Shown here: positions 26,176 to 39,700 of the stretch, piece after piece
Layout of the letters: each line of letters begins with the position of its first letter
Position numbering within the stretch: the stretch's first letter is position 1
Assembly (NCBI GenBank): GCA_013397795.1
Contig: VZTJ01001765.1
Span: 248,001 to 312,000, forward strand
Length of the DNA: 64,000 bases
Direction of reading: 5' to 3'
DNA from: Orthonyx spaldingii
Lineage: Eukaryota > Chordata > Aves > Passeriformes > Orthonychidae
The notes under the pieces: generated by a model
The model's database searches: none
The model's input: the letters and a program-made list of their open reading frames with translations, nothing else
Told to the model about the DNA's origin: nothing
Translations under genes and position numbers: made by a program

Positions 26176-27328
26176 CTATAAGAAGACACAGTGTTCACCA
26201 TTTCCCTTCTGGCTACTTCACTCTCCCCCATAGCTTTTATCATTTTCTGCTCTTGGATCTTTATCACTGGAGTCTACTTTCTCAAAGACCAAAGCCAATC
26301 TGAGAAGCATGTGTTTCAGCAATTCATAAAAATTTTTATATATTAAACTATGAAGTTAACACATACTTCTAAAGGAAAAAAAGAGAGCTATCCTATCATT
26401 ATTCAGAGCAAAATGTCTGTAGTCTTAAATGAACTTTTAATACTTCATGCATATATGCTTTCATTTAAAGAGCAGAAGAATTACAAGTGTTCCTTGAGGA
26501 GGAAAAAGTATGTCTCTGTGTGAAAGGGTGGTTAATGGAATTTAAAAAAACCCTCCGGTCTTGCTCCAGAACTGCTTTACATCTAGATTTACAATTTACA
26601 GCCAGCACTAAGAAAATATTTCTAACAAGATTTCTTAAAAATAACTACCACAAGAGGCAACCATACAACTTTATTCTCTACACTGGAATATCTGTCTCAT
26701 GTCACAAATATTATAGGAATGAAATGTTCTGGCAATGTCTTTCTTGTGCATATTAATTTAATGAATTAAGCACTTGCTACAAAATCAATTTCTGGTCTTA
26801 AGATGAGATGCATGCATATGTCTACTTGAAAGGCATACAGGAAAGCACATATAAAACCCCAACATAAAATAATTAAGCTTCTTTCTGCTGTTGACTTGCA
26901 AATCCTAGCAAACCAAGTAATTTTTTTAGAAATCTGTTGAGTGGTCTTCTCATTCACTGAGTCTTCTTCTATAATAACCACCCTTCACCACATCATATAT
27001 CTCCTTTGTAATGGCAGAATGCTGCAATCAAAAAGACCATCTCTCACAATACTATAAACCATAAGATGATACTGTTGACATAAATCTATAGGCACATCAC
27101 GCAAACTTTCCCTAATCTGTAATAGTCATAAATTGCTCTTTATTCTTGAGACAATCTCCGTGTTGTCGATCAAAACCAGTGTTGCCTGATATGCTCACCA
27201 GGCCCTATGTACACAAAATCATTTGGCTTGGAAGACCTCTCCTTTAGGCACATATTATCATGCTGGGTGAGGAACAAGGCTGAAATCTGACAATGCATTT
27301 TTGCTAGTTTGAAAAGCTTCTTGCTTAC

Positions 27329-27588
27329 AGGATTAATAATTCTGATGAGAATAGAAGTCCAGAGAAAGCTGAAACAATGACACCTTCTCCGAAATGTGCT
27401 GTAGTTTCTATATTTACTGCCTTTATCAGTTTCGGAAGTATTTTAAAAACAGCAGGTACTGAAATGAAATGACATTGCTCTAACTGGTGCAGAGGAATGA
27501 CAGGAATGCAGATGGCAGTACATCCATTTATGTATTCTCTGAAAGCTTCTCTTATTGGAACAGAAGATCCCGTGATAGAAGACACATT
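27329..27588 (-). CDS. Large internal exon, unidentified protein
   Basis: This block has 86 codons plus two bases, open throughout. The acceptor is ctgaaaactctttcag and the donor AATCCT|gtaagc is strong. It starts in phase 0, as 30169-30226 requires, and leaves phase 2, as 18588-18657 requires. The translation includes ITGSSVPIREAFREYINGCT, ICIPVIPLHQLEQCHF, VFKILPKLIKAVNIET and VIVSAFSGLLFSSELL. Alternating hydrophobic stretches could be buried strands or helices, but no confident membrane segment or catalytic motif is seen. Length, splice sites and two phase matches together make chance unlikely. Confidence 0.6.
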
Positions 27589-30168
27589 CTGAAAGAGTTT
27601 TCAGAGGGGAAACCTGTGATGGTATCTAGGTAAGGCTACCTGTTGAGTGTTCTTACTTTGGGAACCTAAGCACCTGTGACAAAAATCTAGGGAAGGTAAG
27701 CTTCATGGCACTTCATTTCAGACTGAAAAAGATGCTGTGAAACTGTAGTGGTGATTGGTTCCACACAATTCTTCCTAACCTTGGTATGGTGCATGAGACT
27801 AGTGAGGGTGCATGTTAGCACTTCTGCCATAAGTACTCCTCATTCATATGCCTACAATGGTGTTCTACCTAAGATGTAATTACATGAATTAACAAAATCA
27901 ATACACTGGTTTTCCAGATAAGTTATTTTGAGCTGTAAAAGAGGTTAATCCACCACTTTTTCTAGAATACATACAAATGCTAAGAGACTTATTTATTTGT
28001 CACAATAATTATTGCTCTTTGTCTGATGAAGTACCTCCTTTGCCATTTAAGAAAGCAGTTTACTTTTTATGGACTATCAGAAAACATGAAAATTACAACT
28101 CCCATAAACACAATTCAACAATCCACCAAGTTAAATCAGTTTTTAAAAGTGGAGGTATGATTTTTGCATATTTCATCAAATTAACACACTTAATATTTCA
28201 TAGGGGAGGGATAGTTGTGAAGCAAAATAACTGAATTAAGATGCATGGAAGAAGATCCTGTTCTCTCTAGAAGTAATATTCCCATAAGCTGATTTGCCTT
28301 CGATTTTCTCCTCTCTCCTTTTTCTACTCAAATCAGCTAGGAGAGCCTTTCAGATGTTAAAACTACCGCCTATATTTACTGCAAGGACACTCAATCTCCC
28401 TGTTTACCACCTACTATTCAAAATACATATGTACAAAAGAATACTTTCTGATATCTAATATATATTTGTCTGTCATGGCATCTTCCAGTAGTGCCTTGTT
28501 TCATATAAATAACATGTATTGCAGCTTGAGAAATTCAATCATTTAAGTTGTGAGATGTGGCCTGACTTCCATCACAACCCCAAAAACCCATTACCTGAAC
28601 AAGACAGGACAGCTACCAGAAACAAGTGCAGGAAGGAATTTTTCCCCAACACTTTAAATAGCTCTGACTTTGAACAATAAAATCCTTCATCTACACTTAC
28701 ATCCTGGCACAACTTAGACTAATGAGTAACCCATCCTTTGTTGCTTCCTAGGATTTCAAGCACTTAAACACGCACTAAATAAGAAAAAGCTGAAAATTCA
28801 GAACAGGTCTTCTAAGCAGGTGACAGATTCCTGTGACTACTATTCTTGCAGCAAGTTCTGAAAAGTAAAATTATTTATTATTTCCCAACATTCCATTTTT
28901 CTTTGTTTACTGAACTCAGTTTAGTTCGATGAAGCCAGAAGTATCAGCTTTCTTCATCTTCAACCCTAACAAAATGTCAGTGGTATTGGATTTCTTACAC
29001 TAAAGAAAAAAGATTGTGGTTTAGGGTTTTTGTAATTTTTTTTAGTAGTTTTGGAACAGTTCTCTGAGCATCATGAAAATACCACTAATAAATTTTGAAA
29101 GCCTTCTTTCTTTTCTTTCTTTTATTCCAAGACCAAAATCTGAACATTGGATCTATCCTACTAAATCATGCTCCCCTGGATAATATTCAGGTTAGAGGAG
29201 TCCATGAATCTTAGATGACAAAAATAAATTTTGGTCATGATGGTGTGATAACTTTGACTGATGCAGATACAGGCAGTCACTGTGCAGTGACTTTCTTGCA
29301 GTGGGTTTGATACTAATTGAAGAGGAATAAATTCTCACCAATTACACACTGTGAAGTCATGTCTACATCAGATATTATACAGTCATTTCCCTTCACAAGA
29401 TTTCAGAACTACTCTTAATTCTCTTTGCACAGTTAAAAATTGTATATGAAACAGCACAGCGGGTTAAGCAATCACAGTGAGCAAGCAATATGTCAGACTG
29501 ATCCACTAACAATCAAATACAGAATCACCTACACCAACTCTGCTATCAGATCCAAGCCAAAATACCCCCAGTACCCATCTTTCCACTGAAAAACAAAACT
29601 GACACAAATTGCTGAAGTACTTGAAGTACTTTTCATGAACAGACTTGGCTAAAGTGAGTTTTGTTATAACGCACGTTACTTTGAAGGTAAACTTCAGCAT
29701 TTATTGTTATGACTACTCAAAATCAAAGAGCTTATAATGATTTTGAGTACCAATGACTTCATACTACTCCCTTCTTAAAACAGACAATATTGAAAAAAAT
29801 GGATGTGCTTTTGATCTCAAAAGCAGAAGGACACTACATATTTTTTGTTATGAAAACATAACTCAGTGTTCATCATAGTCCTGCATCTGTCTTCAGGTAG
29901 CAAAATAGAAATAGGTTGAATTACACAGGTTTCTGGCATCAAGCAAATCCTACTGAAGTCAGCTTAAGCTGAAGGTAAACTGTACTTGTAAAAAGAACTC
30001 AAATTTTATTTTAGATGTGTAAATACGGATCTAATAATTTTACTTTAGACACTTTCCTCTCTCCCCCATGATACACTTCAAAGCAAGAAATAATATGGCT
30101 TTTTAATGTAGCACTTCTGTAATTTTCCAAGCAAAGAAATTCAGTGTTGAAAAGCAATAATACTGTAC

Positions 30169-30226
30169 CTTGATTTCTTCTATTTCATCTGGCACTATCT
30201 TGTATGCAGATATAGTCCCACCCAAC
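30169..30226 (-). CDS. Internal exon, unidentified protein
   Basis: This is a 58-nt block with acceptor tctcctgatttcag and donor ATCAAG|gtacag. The single open frame, after one base, reads LGGTISAYKIVPDEIEEIK. The phase agrees with the upstream exon at 58207-58285 (two bases left, one supplied) and with the downstream exon at 27329-27588 (phase 0). The Asp/Glu-rich end suggests a surface helix. There is no competing AG near the acceptor, so these boundaries are the cleanest in the gene. Confidence 0.68.
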
Positions 30227-33150
30227 CTGAAATCAGGAGAAGAAAAATATTCTCAAAATCAGTAACAGAAAATACTGCATGTTAAAAGCATCATTCCAAA
30301 ACACAATATTCCTTCTACCAATTTAGAGGCAAAACCCAGAAGTCCCAATTCAAAAGCAAAAAAGCACCTTTCTTTATCCAACAAAAACTATGTGATTAAC
30401 ATAAATACTAGAAAAAGATGTCCATCATCTTAACAATTAAGTAAACCAAGCAGAATTACTATCACCAGGATGGTATTTTTTATATTAATGGCCATCAATC
30501 ATCATATTCTGTGATTTCTTGTTGATTGTCTAAGGTACATAGATGAGTTTAAATATTTGAAGCCTGATGTGCTTTGCACTGAGTATTTCACTATGCTGCT
30601 ATACAGTCTGAAACACATCCAAATACAACTCTACAAATTGAATTTTTTTAATTAAATGTGAATGTACAGACCTCACAAATCACACAGACTCTATGGCCTC
30701 CATGTTTGAAAAATCTCTGCAGTTAATGATTGGCAATAAAATGTGGCTGATGGGCAATAGCTGGCATTGACAGAAAAATAGAGGGTTTTGTTCCACGTGG
30801 AACTCACTGAAACTACTTTTTTAAATCCTGCCAAAAATCTGGTAAAGAATATTTCATGTACTGAAGATGCATGAATAGCATGTACTATAAATGGTGGTAA
30901 ATATTACATTTTCCCCAGAGACAGACATGGCTTCTTTTATTTCATGAAGCAATATCACTGATAGTGACAATTCAGGCCTAAAAATATAAGTGCATTAATG
31001 ACCTCCTGCTGGCTCTGCATAGCAATACTATTCATTTTCTGGATCCCACAAAAATGGAAGTCACATAAACTATTTTTTAAAAATTAGTAGACACCTATCA
31101 AACGTGTATTTGAATTATCTCCCTATTATTGGAATTTTTCTTTCCAATTGTCAGTGTTTCTACACAGATGTGTTTTTCTATATCTTAAGATTATTATGAA
31201 TAGTGTTCACTCAAGCGAAAAAGGGAAGAAGAGAATAATACAAAAAACACATTAAGATTTTTCCACGAAGTCCTGTCTTTCCATATCCGTACAAGCAAGC
31301 AACTCTTGTAAATGAACTGTTGGAAGGCTTTACACAGAGGATGAAGTCTGCATAGGAAAAGTCAAATCTGAAGTCCATCACTGCTCCAGGTAACATCAGC
31401 TATGATTTCCGAGGTAGAGACAGGGTTCAGATACTACAACATCCAAATTCATCATGGACAAAGAGTGTAGCAATTCCTCTCTCCCATTTCTTCTGTAACT
31501 TTCATTGCTGCCATTCATTAAGTGAGGTTACAGTTGGAGAGAACTGAAACTTTTTTTGTCGGTGCAAGTACAAACATCAGCTTTTATTTTTCATTACTTT
31601 TGTTCAACTGGTGTTTCTAGGGATAACTACAAGAAATTAGCTTTAGCTTCATGATGAAGGATTGCTTCATCAAACCATGACGAGTGGTGGCTCAGATGGC
31701 ATGCTAACATTGCACCTGACCAGTCTTACTACTATTGGAATGCAGTCCAGAAGAAAGAGACTTTTATGTACTTCTTTCAAATCCATTCCTGCCTGCTCTT
31801 TGGAATACCCAAAAAACAACTTCCTTGACTTTCTACCCTCTAGCAGAAAGGGAATACAGAGACTCTGCTGCCAGCACTTCAGCAACATGGAATTCCACTG
31901 GGCAGATTTCTTTATTGGCCACCCTCAGCACAATTATTAAGCACTTTCTTGGAACACCAGGAAAAAAAAAATCAAAATAATTGACTGAGTAAACTCATCT
32001 GACTTGCTTAAACCACTAATTAGCATCACTATGAAAATACATCTGTAAAGTTTTGTGTCAAGAGTTTAACACACTCTGAATCTGCCAAGTTGCAGTTCAC
32101 TTTTAAAAAGTAAAAAGACAGTTACCACAATTCCACATTTGTGAAAGAGAAGGACATTAAAAATTACGTTACTGTATAAATAAACAACCTTTCACTGATA
32201 GCTCCAGCTCACATATCGCTTAATCCATTTACAATCCTACACTGACATCTTTATCTTAAAAATCCAGACTACAAACATAAACAATAACAAATTTGAAGCT
32301 GAAAGAGAATGGGAGAACATTAATATACAATTCTATCAATGTCTCAGATTTGAAAAGAAGTTTTTAAGGAAGTCTATACTTTCTTCATTTCAGAACATTA
32401 GATTTCACCCAATCTTATAAATTCTGAAAGAGATCCACCATGGCAGATTATGGTATCAGATTTAACTGGCAAAGGACATAAAAAAGACATTTCTCTTTGT
32501 GTATAAAGTTTGGCTGTGAGTTTCACAGAGGTTTAAAGGCACCACACACACTGGGAGGATGCAGCTAACACAGCCTGAATTCTTCTCCTGGTTGTAAGTA
32601 TGATATATAAGAAACAGAATTTTTGTTTTTACTATATAATAATGCATACATAAGAAAAAAAGGATTTAAGCTGCCTCTTTGGCTGGCTGTGAGCAGTGAA
32701 CAGTAACATATAGACAGAATTTAAACACACTCTACTTCTGATGGCAAAACATCTTTCTTTGTTTCAGTGTCAATGCTCTGAGAAATTTGAAAGCTATTAG
32801 TTTGGTGCTACCACATCACTATTACAAATCACCAACAGTCAGGTAAGTCCACAGTGTAAGGGACTAGACAATGTCACAAACACACAAGTTAGAGAGAAAA
32901 ACAAAAACATTGTGATGACTGGTAAGAAAAAACAAAAAAATCAAGGCAAATTGAAAATCAGTGCATTAATTGATATGTCTAACTTGAGGAAAACTTTATA
33001 TTTCAAGTGTTTCTCTGAATTACATTTAAGTGTAATCATCAGTTGTGGCCTGTCTGGAAGCTTGTTTGTCATTGTGCAAATCCTCCATTTGATTACTGAC
33101 ATCAGAAAGAACAGAGATCAATTGCACACAGGAAATTTCAGCTACAGATG

Positions 33151-33194
33151 ATACACTGACTATGACGATGTCATACACTGACTATGACAATGAC
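33151..33194. repeat. Tandem 22-bp duplication
   Basis: Two adjacent 22-bp copies starting atacactgactatgac (33151-33172 and 33173-33194) differ at two positions. Confidence 0.9.
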
Positions 33195-36100
33195 CATGTA
33201 CAAGAGCTTGCACATGGCATATTTTATCACTTTGTTGTGAAACCTCTTTCTGCAGGTTGGTTTTTTAAAGAATATTTTATAGTACTATTCTTAATCACAA
33301 TGTTTCAAGAAGTAACTGTGATCAGAAGAGCAAAGGACCAGCTAGCATGAGTGAGTATACATTAACTACAATGGGCTTTGTATGCTAAAATATAAGGCAG
33401 CAAAGAGAATGTTAGAACGGCCAGAATTCAGATCACTAGGAACCCAATTTTTGTGCAGATTCAGTCTTCATCTTTCACATATTTTAGGGTTTTTTACAGG
33501 TTTTATTATACTTCTCTCCAGTTGAACAACTCAACATCCAGCATCCTCCAACATAAATGGCATCTTCTCTCTGACAATACACACCCAACCAAGAGCAAAG
33601 CTAAATATACAACCAGCTACTTCCAACACACTGAAAAGACGGTCACAAACTTCATCAAGAGAGACCTAATGAGCAAAGTCTTTCTCTCCCAAACTGCAGT
33701 ATTTCCTACAACAAACCACACTATTTAACAGTGAAATTATTTTAAATACTAGTTACTTTTAATGTTTCACTTGTATATGCAACAGATAATCTCAAACATA
33801 CCAGAATTTATATTCAAATTTTGATAGACATCAGTCTTATCAGCTCTATATCATACCTTGCATGCAATACAGATAGCCCAATTCTCTAATCTCTTTGAAA
33901 AAGAGAAATGAAATAATTCCTAGATGCAGAAATAAGAGCTGACACAATAATAATGAAGAACCACACCTTATACTGGGCTAAACCAGTGAAGGCCTCTGAG
34001 GCAAGAATCAGAAAAGATAAGACAGAAATTCCATAAACATAATCAGAAAATAATAAATTATTTTAACAGACTTTAAAAAATAATAGAAAATTAGTGTCTT
34101 TTTTATCTTTTCAGACTGGGTTTGCAAAAGTTCACAAAAAGGATGCAGGAGAATGTGAAAAACAAGGTTTCTATAGCAACCTAAGAAATTAGCAAAATAC
34201 AGGAAATAAACTGAATTAAGGCCAACACAGTTGTATTGGAACAGATGGATGCTTTACTATTTCACTAATTAAAGCAGAACATCACAGAAGAGGGACAACT
34301 ACATCCAAGTTAAGGAAAGTTGAGAACCAGGAAGAGCTGTGCTCAAATGGAGGCAAGAAACATTGAACCACAGCTCAAATGAAAAGTAAACTCAAGACAA
34401 AACTAATAGAGAAATAACTTACAACTCTGTTATATTATTTTAATAATCTGACCTGTTTGCTGTTTGTGTTACATCCCAAATATTGCAAGCTGGACTTCTG
34501 GCTGATTTTCCTGTGTCCCTCTATATATGCATGTTCAGATGGGCTCACTAGAGTATTATTGCAGAGCTACATTTTGTGCAAGACACTTGTGCACTTGGAC
34601 TGAATCCATACAGGTCAGTTTTTATAATTTGAATTCTGACCAAAGATATGAACACAATCTTTATATACAGTTCCACGTTCAGGGACTGCCATAAGAAGCT
34701 GAGCTATTGGTTCATCCGTTAACTTAATAAATGAGTCATACCAAATGTAATGAAGTAAATTTTCTAAAAATAGCTTGTAGCCAGCTTGGCTGCTGTCATC
34801 TGCTGAATTTCTCCAACGCCACTTTAATTAACATTAATCTTTCTTCAGATAGATCACTGTCTAAACAATATCAAGTTGTCACTAAGCCTCCCAGTGAAAC
34901 TCTCCTTCATCTTTTAATGAAAGCAAAACTCAAAATCCTCCACCCGGCATTTTTTTTTCCAGATCCATCTCACAAATATCCATCATTTGTTACCTGCCAT
35001 CAGGATATTCTGTCTTTTGACTGATTTATAAACAAAGTAGATTATTCAAGAGAGACTGTTCTTGGGAGCAGATCAAATGACTGGGAGCCAGACTGGCTAT
35101 TTCTAATTCTACAGGCATGCTTATTTTATCACAGGCTACTGAACGAGTACTTGCTGCAGTCCTACTCCTGCCAGAGCAAACTGACCAAGTCAGCACTCTT
35201 AGCCTACTCAACTGGACTACCTTGATGTCGACCCTCATGATATCAACAAATCAACTGGCCTTGGCTCCTCACATCCTCACAAAGTATTCCAAGGAAAGAG
35301 GTAGCAAGATTTGAAAGCAGCTTTGTTCTCCACTACCTGTAAGATATATTAAAAGCAGACACAGAGCTCCTTTAATTGATAACTAGTTTCTACTGACCTT
35401 TGAGAAATTGTTAAAGCACCCTGAGGGAGGTAGTAAGAAGGCTGCTATTCTGGGCTCCCTTCCTACACAACAGAACACTGGCAGCTACAGCAAGCTGGGC
35501 TGCAGCTCCTATTGCTGGCTGCTTGCCAGCAATGAACTGTGCAAAACAGCTTCCCAAGAGGATCCTGGTAACAGCCTTCCTTACTCAAAGGTGTAAAATT
35601 ATGTGATGAAGATCCACCCCAGGTTTTTTTGTTTCTTTTGGGGCTACTATTATTATTATTTATTCTTATTATTGATTCAATAACTAGATCCTTGAAAACT
35701 TACTTCCCTTCTTCCCTAATCTTAGGCTAATGTCAACATGCTGTATGGAAAAACCTCACAGAAATCAAATTATTGCAGACATGTCCCCTGTCAGTTCATG
35801 TTTCTCATGAACAACAGCTCTGAGATCAAGACATCAAATTTACAGGATTCTGCCTCACCATATCCCAAAGATTCTTTGCACACACACAAAGAAGAACGGG
35901 GAGGGGAGGGATTAACCAAAAAAAATTTTATTCCCTACCTTAACACTGTTTTAAGGGTAGCAAGTATACCCCATTTTCCCCCTGCTTTCAGGCCTTTTTT
36001 CTTCCCCCAAGAAAAGCAACAAACTACATGAAAACATTATTTTTAAGGAGGAAGACCACATTATTTTTCTCTTTTACCCTTTGAAGTTGTTGTTCTGTTT

Positions 36101-36714
36101 TTTTCTTTTTTTTAATCTTACCATAGGAAAAGCAAGACTAAATCAGAAGAGGGTAATTTTTCAGACACTTCCACCAGAGAAATATTATCACCTCAACAAT
36201 CTATTAATGGAAAAGAATAGAAAAAGGATCTTTGTCCTCAACCTATGTCAGAAACTAGAGATGAGGTCATATGTAGGTCATTTGGCAATCACAGGACCAG
36301 GAGCCTCTCTTCCCTTCTAGCAGAATTAATCTGACTTGATTTAATTTTGGGGAGGAAAGTTGGAACAGTTATAAAGTCTATGAATTTAAAACACACACCT
36401 CTGTGCAGTTATCCAGGCCCAAATGAGTTCAGAGCTTAGTGTAGTTTTCTAGGGGGTAACTTTGGTCTACCTCAGCACATGGGGCACAGCCCTGTGTGAC
36501 AGTTTGGGGTAATGCTGCTGTCAACCAAAGAGCTCAACAGATGGACTGCCTCCTCTTGAAAGCATTTATCAGTTTGCTTACTGCCTAATAAAGATGCACA
36601 AGGGGAGTGGGAAGGCACCATCACCAAGAAATTTTGGGCTTACAGGCATTGTCACCCAAAACAAACAAATTGGATGAAGAGAACACTTAGAATACATGGA
36701 CTTTTCACTGGTGT

Positions 36715-36716
<2 letters not shown>

Positions 36717-36752
<36 letters not shown>
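36717..36752. repeat. Poly-T tract (36 bp)
   Basis: An uninterrupted run of 36 T, equal to a poly-A on the minus (sense) strand of the surrounding intron. No retrocopy is recognisable next to it, so it is treated as a mononucleotide repeat. Confidence 0.95.
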
Positions 36753-36755
<3 letters not shown>

Positions 36756-39700
36756 CTCAGCATGGGGAGGTGCCTTCCATGCAAAATCAGGAGGAACGCT
36801 GAGCTTCCACAAGAAGCAAAAGCTATTTAAGTTTTGATTTTCACTAAAATTAATTAATAATTCCTCAAATGTCCTATCCTCAACACTTGTACACTTCATG
36901 GCAAGAATTTGAAGCATGCAAATAGCAAATATTTTAATATCTTTGAATAAAATGAAATTAAGTATAAGCAACATGGATATTTATAATATCAAGCTTTTTT
37001 TTAGGATTTTAGCATTTAACTGGTAAATAAATACTTCATCATTTGTAATAGACTAGTTCTACCAGATTATAGCAACTGAAATGGTTTGAGAATAAAGTAG
37101 TGAAGACTAATTCTGCGCTTAGGATTTTTATTACAGATTCAAAATTTTATTTCTAATTAAAACTGACTTATAAAGTCTTCCCAAATGCCAGCAGAATCTA
37201 AAAACACTATCACCATGTGGACCAACAGCAAAAGAGCCCACTTCCATGCAGGATGCATGCGTGTTTATAGTGCAAAGGAATGATTGTACTATGCTCCATC
37301 TGATTGGTAATCTAAATATGGAAATCATACATTAAATCAAACAGACAGAAATGTCAGCTAGATTTAAGTAAAAATGTGCTCAGTGACTTTGAAAGTTCCC
37401 ACCGGGGCATCAGATGCTTGACCAGCCAGCTCATTAAACAACATGAGCAAGATTTGAAATTTCCTGAGAGAAAAAATATGCAGAAGCAGACAAAAATCAT
37501 TATCACAAAACCAGTAAAACTCTCACCATTTAGACAAAGAAATATATATTTAATATCCACGTTGGAATTCAGCAGACTGAGGACTTTAAAACACTGTATG
37601 AAAAGAAGTATTTATAGTAAGTGCCAAGACAATAATAAATATTGATCTTACCTTGTCCTATAGGAAATACCATGGTAGGGCAAAGTATGTATTTGCATTT
37701 TTTTCCAGCAAGTACATACCTAGGAGAGATACAGAGCATTTGCATATATATTGCCAGCAATTGCCTGTCAGAAAATCCTCACCTACCTCAACTGAAAGCA
37801 AAATTTTTGGGTGCTGGAGAGTGACCTTTTGCCTACCTTAGAAGGCACTGCAAATTAAAGGATTTAGGCGATATGATAAGGATTGCAATGATCCGCCTGG
37901 AAATGAAAGATTTCACTGGTAAATTACCATAGCAGCTTGTAGAAACTTATGCAGGCAGATAAAGTAATTTTTGCTGATACTCCTATCATTTCAGTTGAGC
38001 TCTATTTGCTCCTACACAAATGTAAGGGAGACAATCTAAATCAAATACTAAGAAGATTCCTCCTATGAGAGTAAGTTGACCCACAACTAGTAGAAAAGCT
38101 AATTTTTGTATAAATTAACATTGTCTACTTCCCCTACAGACTTATCCAACAAGAAATTAATTTTAAAAATATGTCACTTCCCCATGAACCCTTCAGGCTT
38201 TTCCCATGTATATGCTGCTCACGTTTCACTACAAGACTATAAGTTTCTTTCCAACAACTTTAGTGTATATTTTCTTACAGTTTTAGACACTCGACTATGT
38301 GAACATGCTTGTGAAGCATGGTTAGAGACACAAAGTTCATGCACCAACTTCTGCCAAGGTTAAAAAAAAAAAAAGTGTTTATTTTAAAGAGAGGAAGTTT
38401 GACTGACATACGTAAAACAAGAAAATGGAACCAGCAACAGAGGAACACTTGATGTTGGAGGACAGGCTGAAATGAATTGCAGGCCACAGGTTGAAAAGAG
38501 CAATCAAAGTACTTTCTATGATTAGGCAAAAAGATATCCAGAAAATATCTTCATTCCAAAAAACCCAATAAGAACTAAAGGTGAGAGCAGGATGACTCAA
38601 ACTTGAAAAGAATAAAACATGGAGAATATGTGGGAATGATCTGATCATCGCAGATTCTAGATAAAATTGTTTCTTTACAATTTAAATCACAGGGCTTATT
38701 AATGACCACCAGAACTTTTAAATAACTTGTTTAGATATCAAATTAATTCCACAATACTGAAATTACAAGAATGAGAGAGGAGTCTCAGAGACAAGCAGCA
38801 TCCAGAAAGACTAACAAACTTGTTCAGACAATACTTCACCTTCTGGAAGCTCTAATGTTTCATTTGTCTCCACCATATTCCAGAGAGATGTTAACTATGA
38901 GTATGATTCAACAAACAACTCGTGGCAGTCTTGTTGGTTCTATATTGCTCCAGACAGTTAAATTCAGAAGCAGAATTTGCTGCTTTTATTTTTTCTTCAT
39001 ACAATCACACATATACACTTATGTTGCCCTGTGTGGCCTAAACGGGTGAATTAAATTCTGTTTAAAATAGTGATCTGACTCAAAGAGAGTTTTCTTAGTG
39101 TATGCTCTGTGCTGGGGAATATGAAAGGGTAAAAGAAAAATCTGTTTAGCCACAGAACGGAGTCATGGGAATAAAACAACACCACATCTGATCTGTCTTC
39201 ATACCTAGAAGGAACTTTCTATAGACAAATAGTATTACTGACAAAGCTGCAAGTGAGATTTTATTGCATGTCTCGTATCGTTATCTCCATTACAGATAAT
39301 TTACAGATATTTGAAGTCGTCATCATCCATATTTTACACCTGCTTGTAAAATATTTCTGTATGGTTCAAACTCAAGATACTGAAAAGCACTTCTTTGTTT
39401 TTCATATATTATTGGCTGTGGGTTTTTACAACTTATTTTTGTTTTCTGTACTTGTCACTCCATTTTTTCCTTGCATCTGATCATTTAAATGTCAACAAAA
39501 AGTTTGTAGATGAATTTAAAAACCACTGATGTATTGTCTCTGTTATTCATGTCACAACACATTACAACCTGACTTGTTCAATATTCAGAAACATGGGAGG
39601 CTGAGGACATGGATCTTGGACAACTTTAGAAGGCTTTGATTAAATGCATTTGTGCATTTTGTTCCATTCAGGTCCCAAAAATAATTACTACTTTTAATTT

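Noticed and set aside
31662..31980. Overlapping ORFs on both strands
   Set aside because: Open on both strands with no splice signals and no recognisable motif; treated as chance.
36578..36974. Minus-strand ORFs with poly-lysine
   Set aside because: The lysine run is only the translation of the 36-bp T tract.
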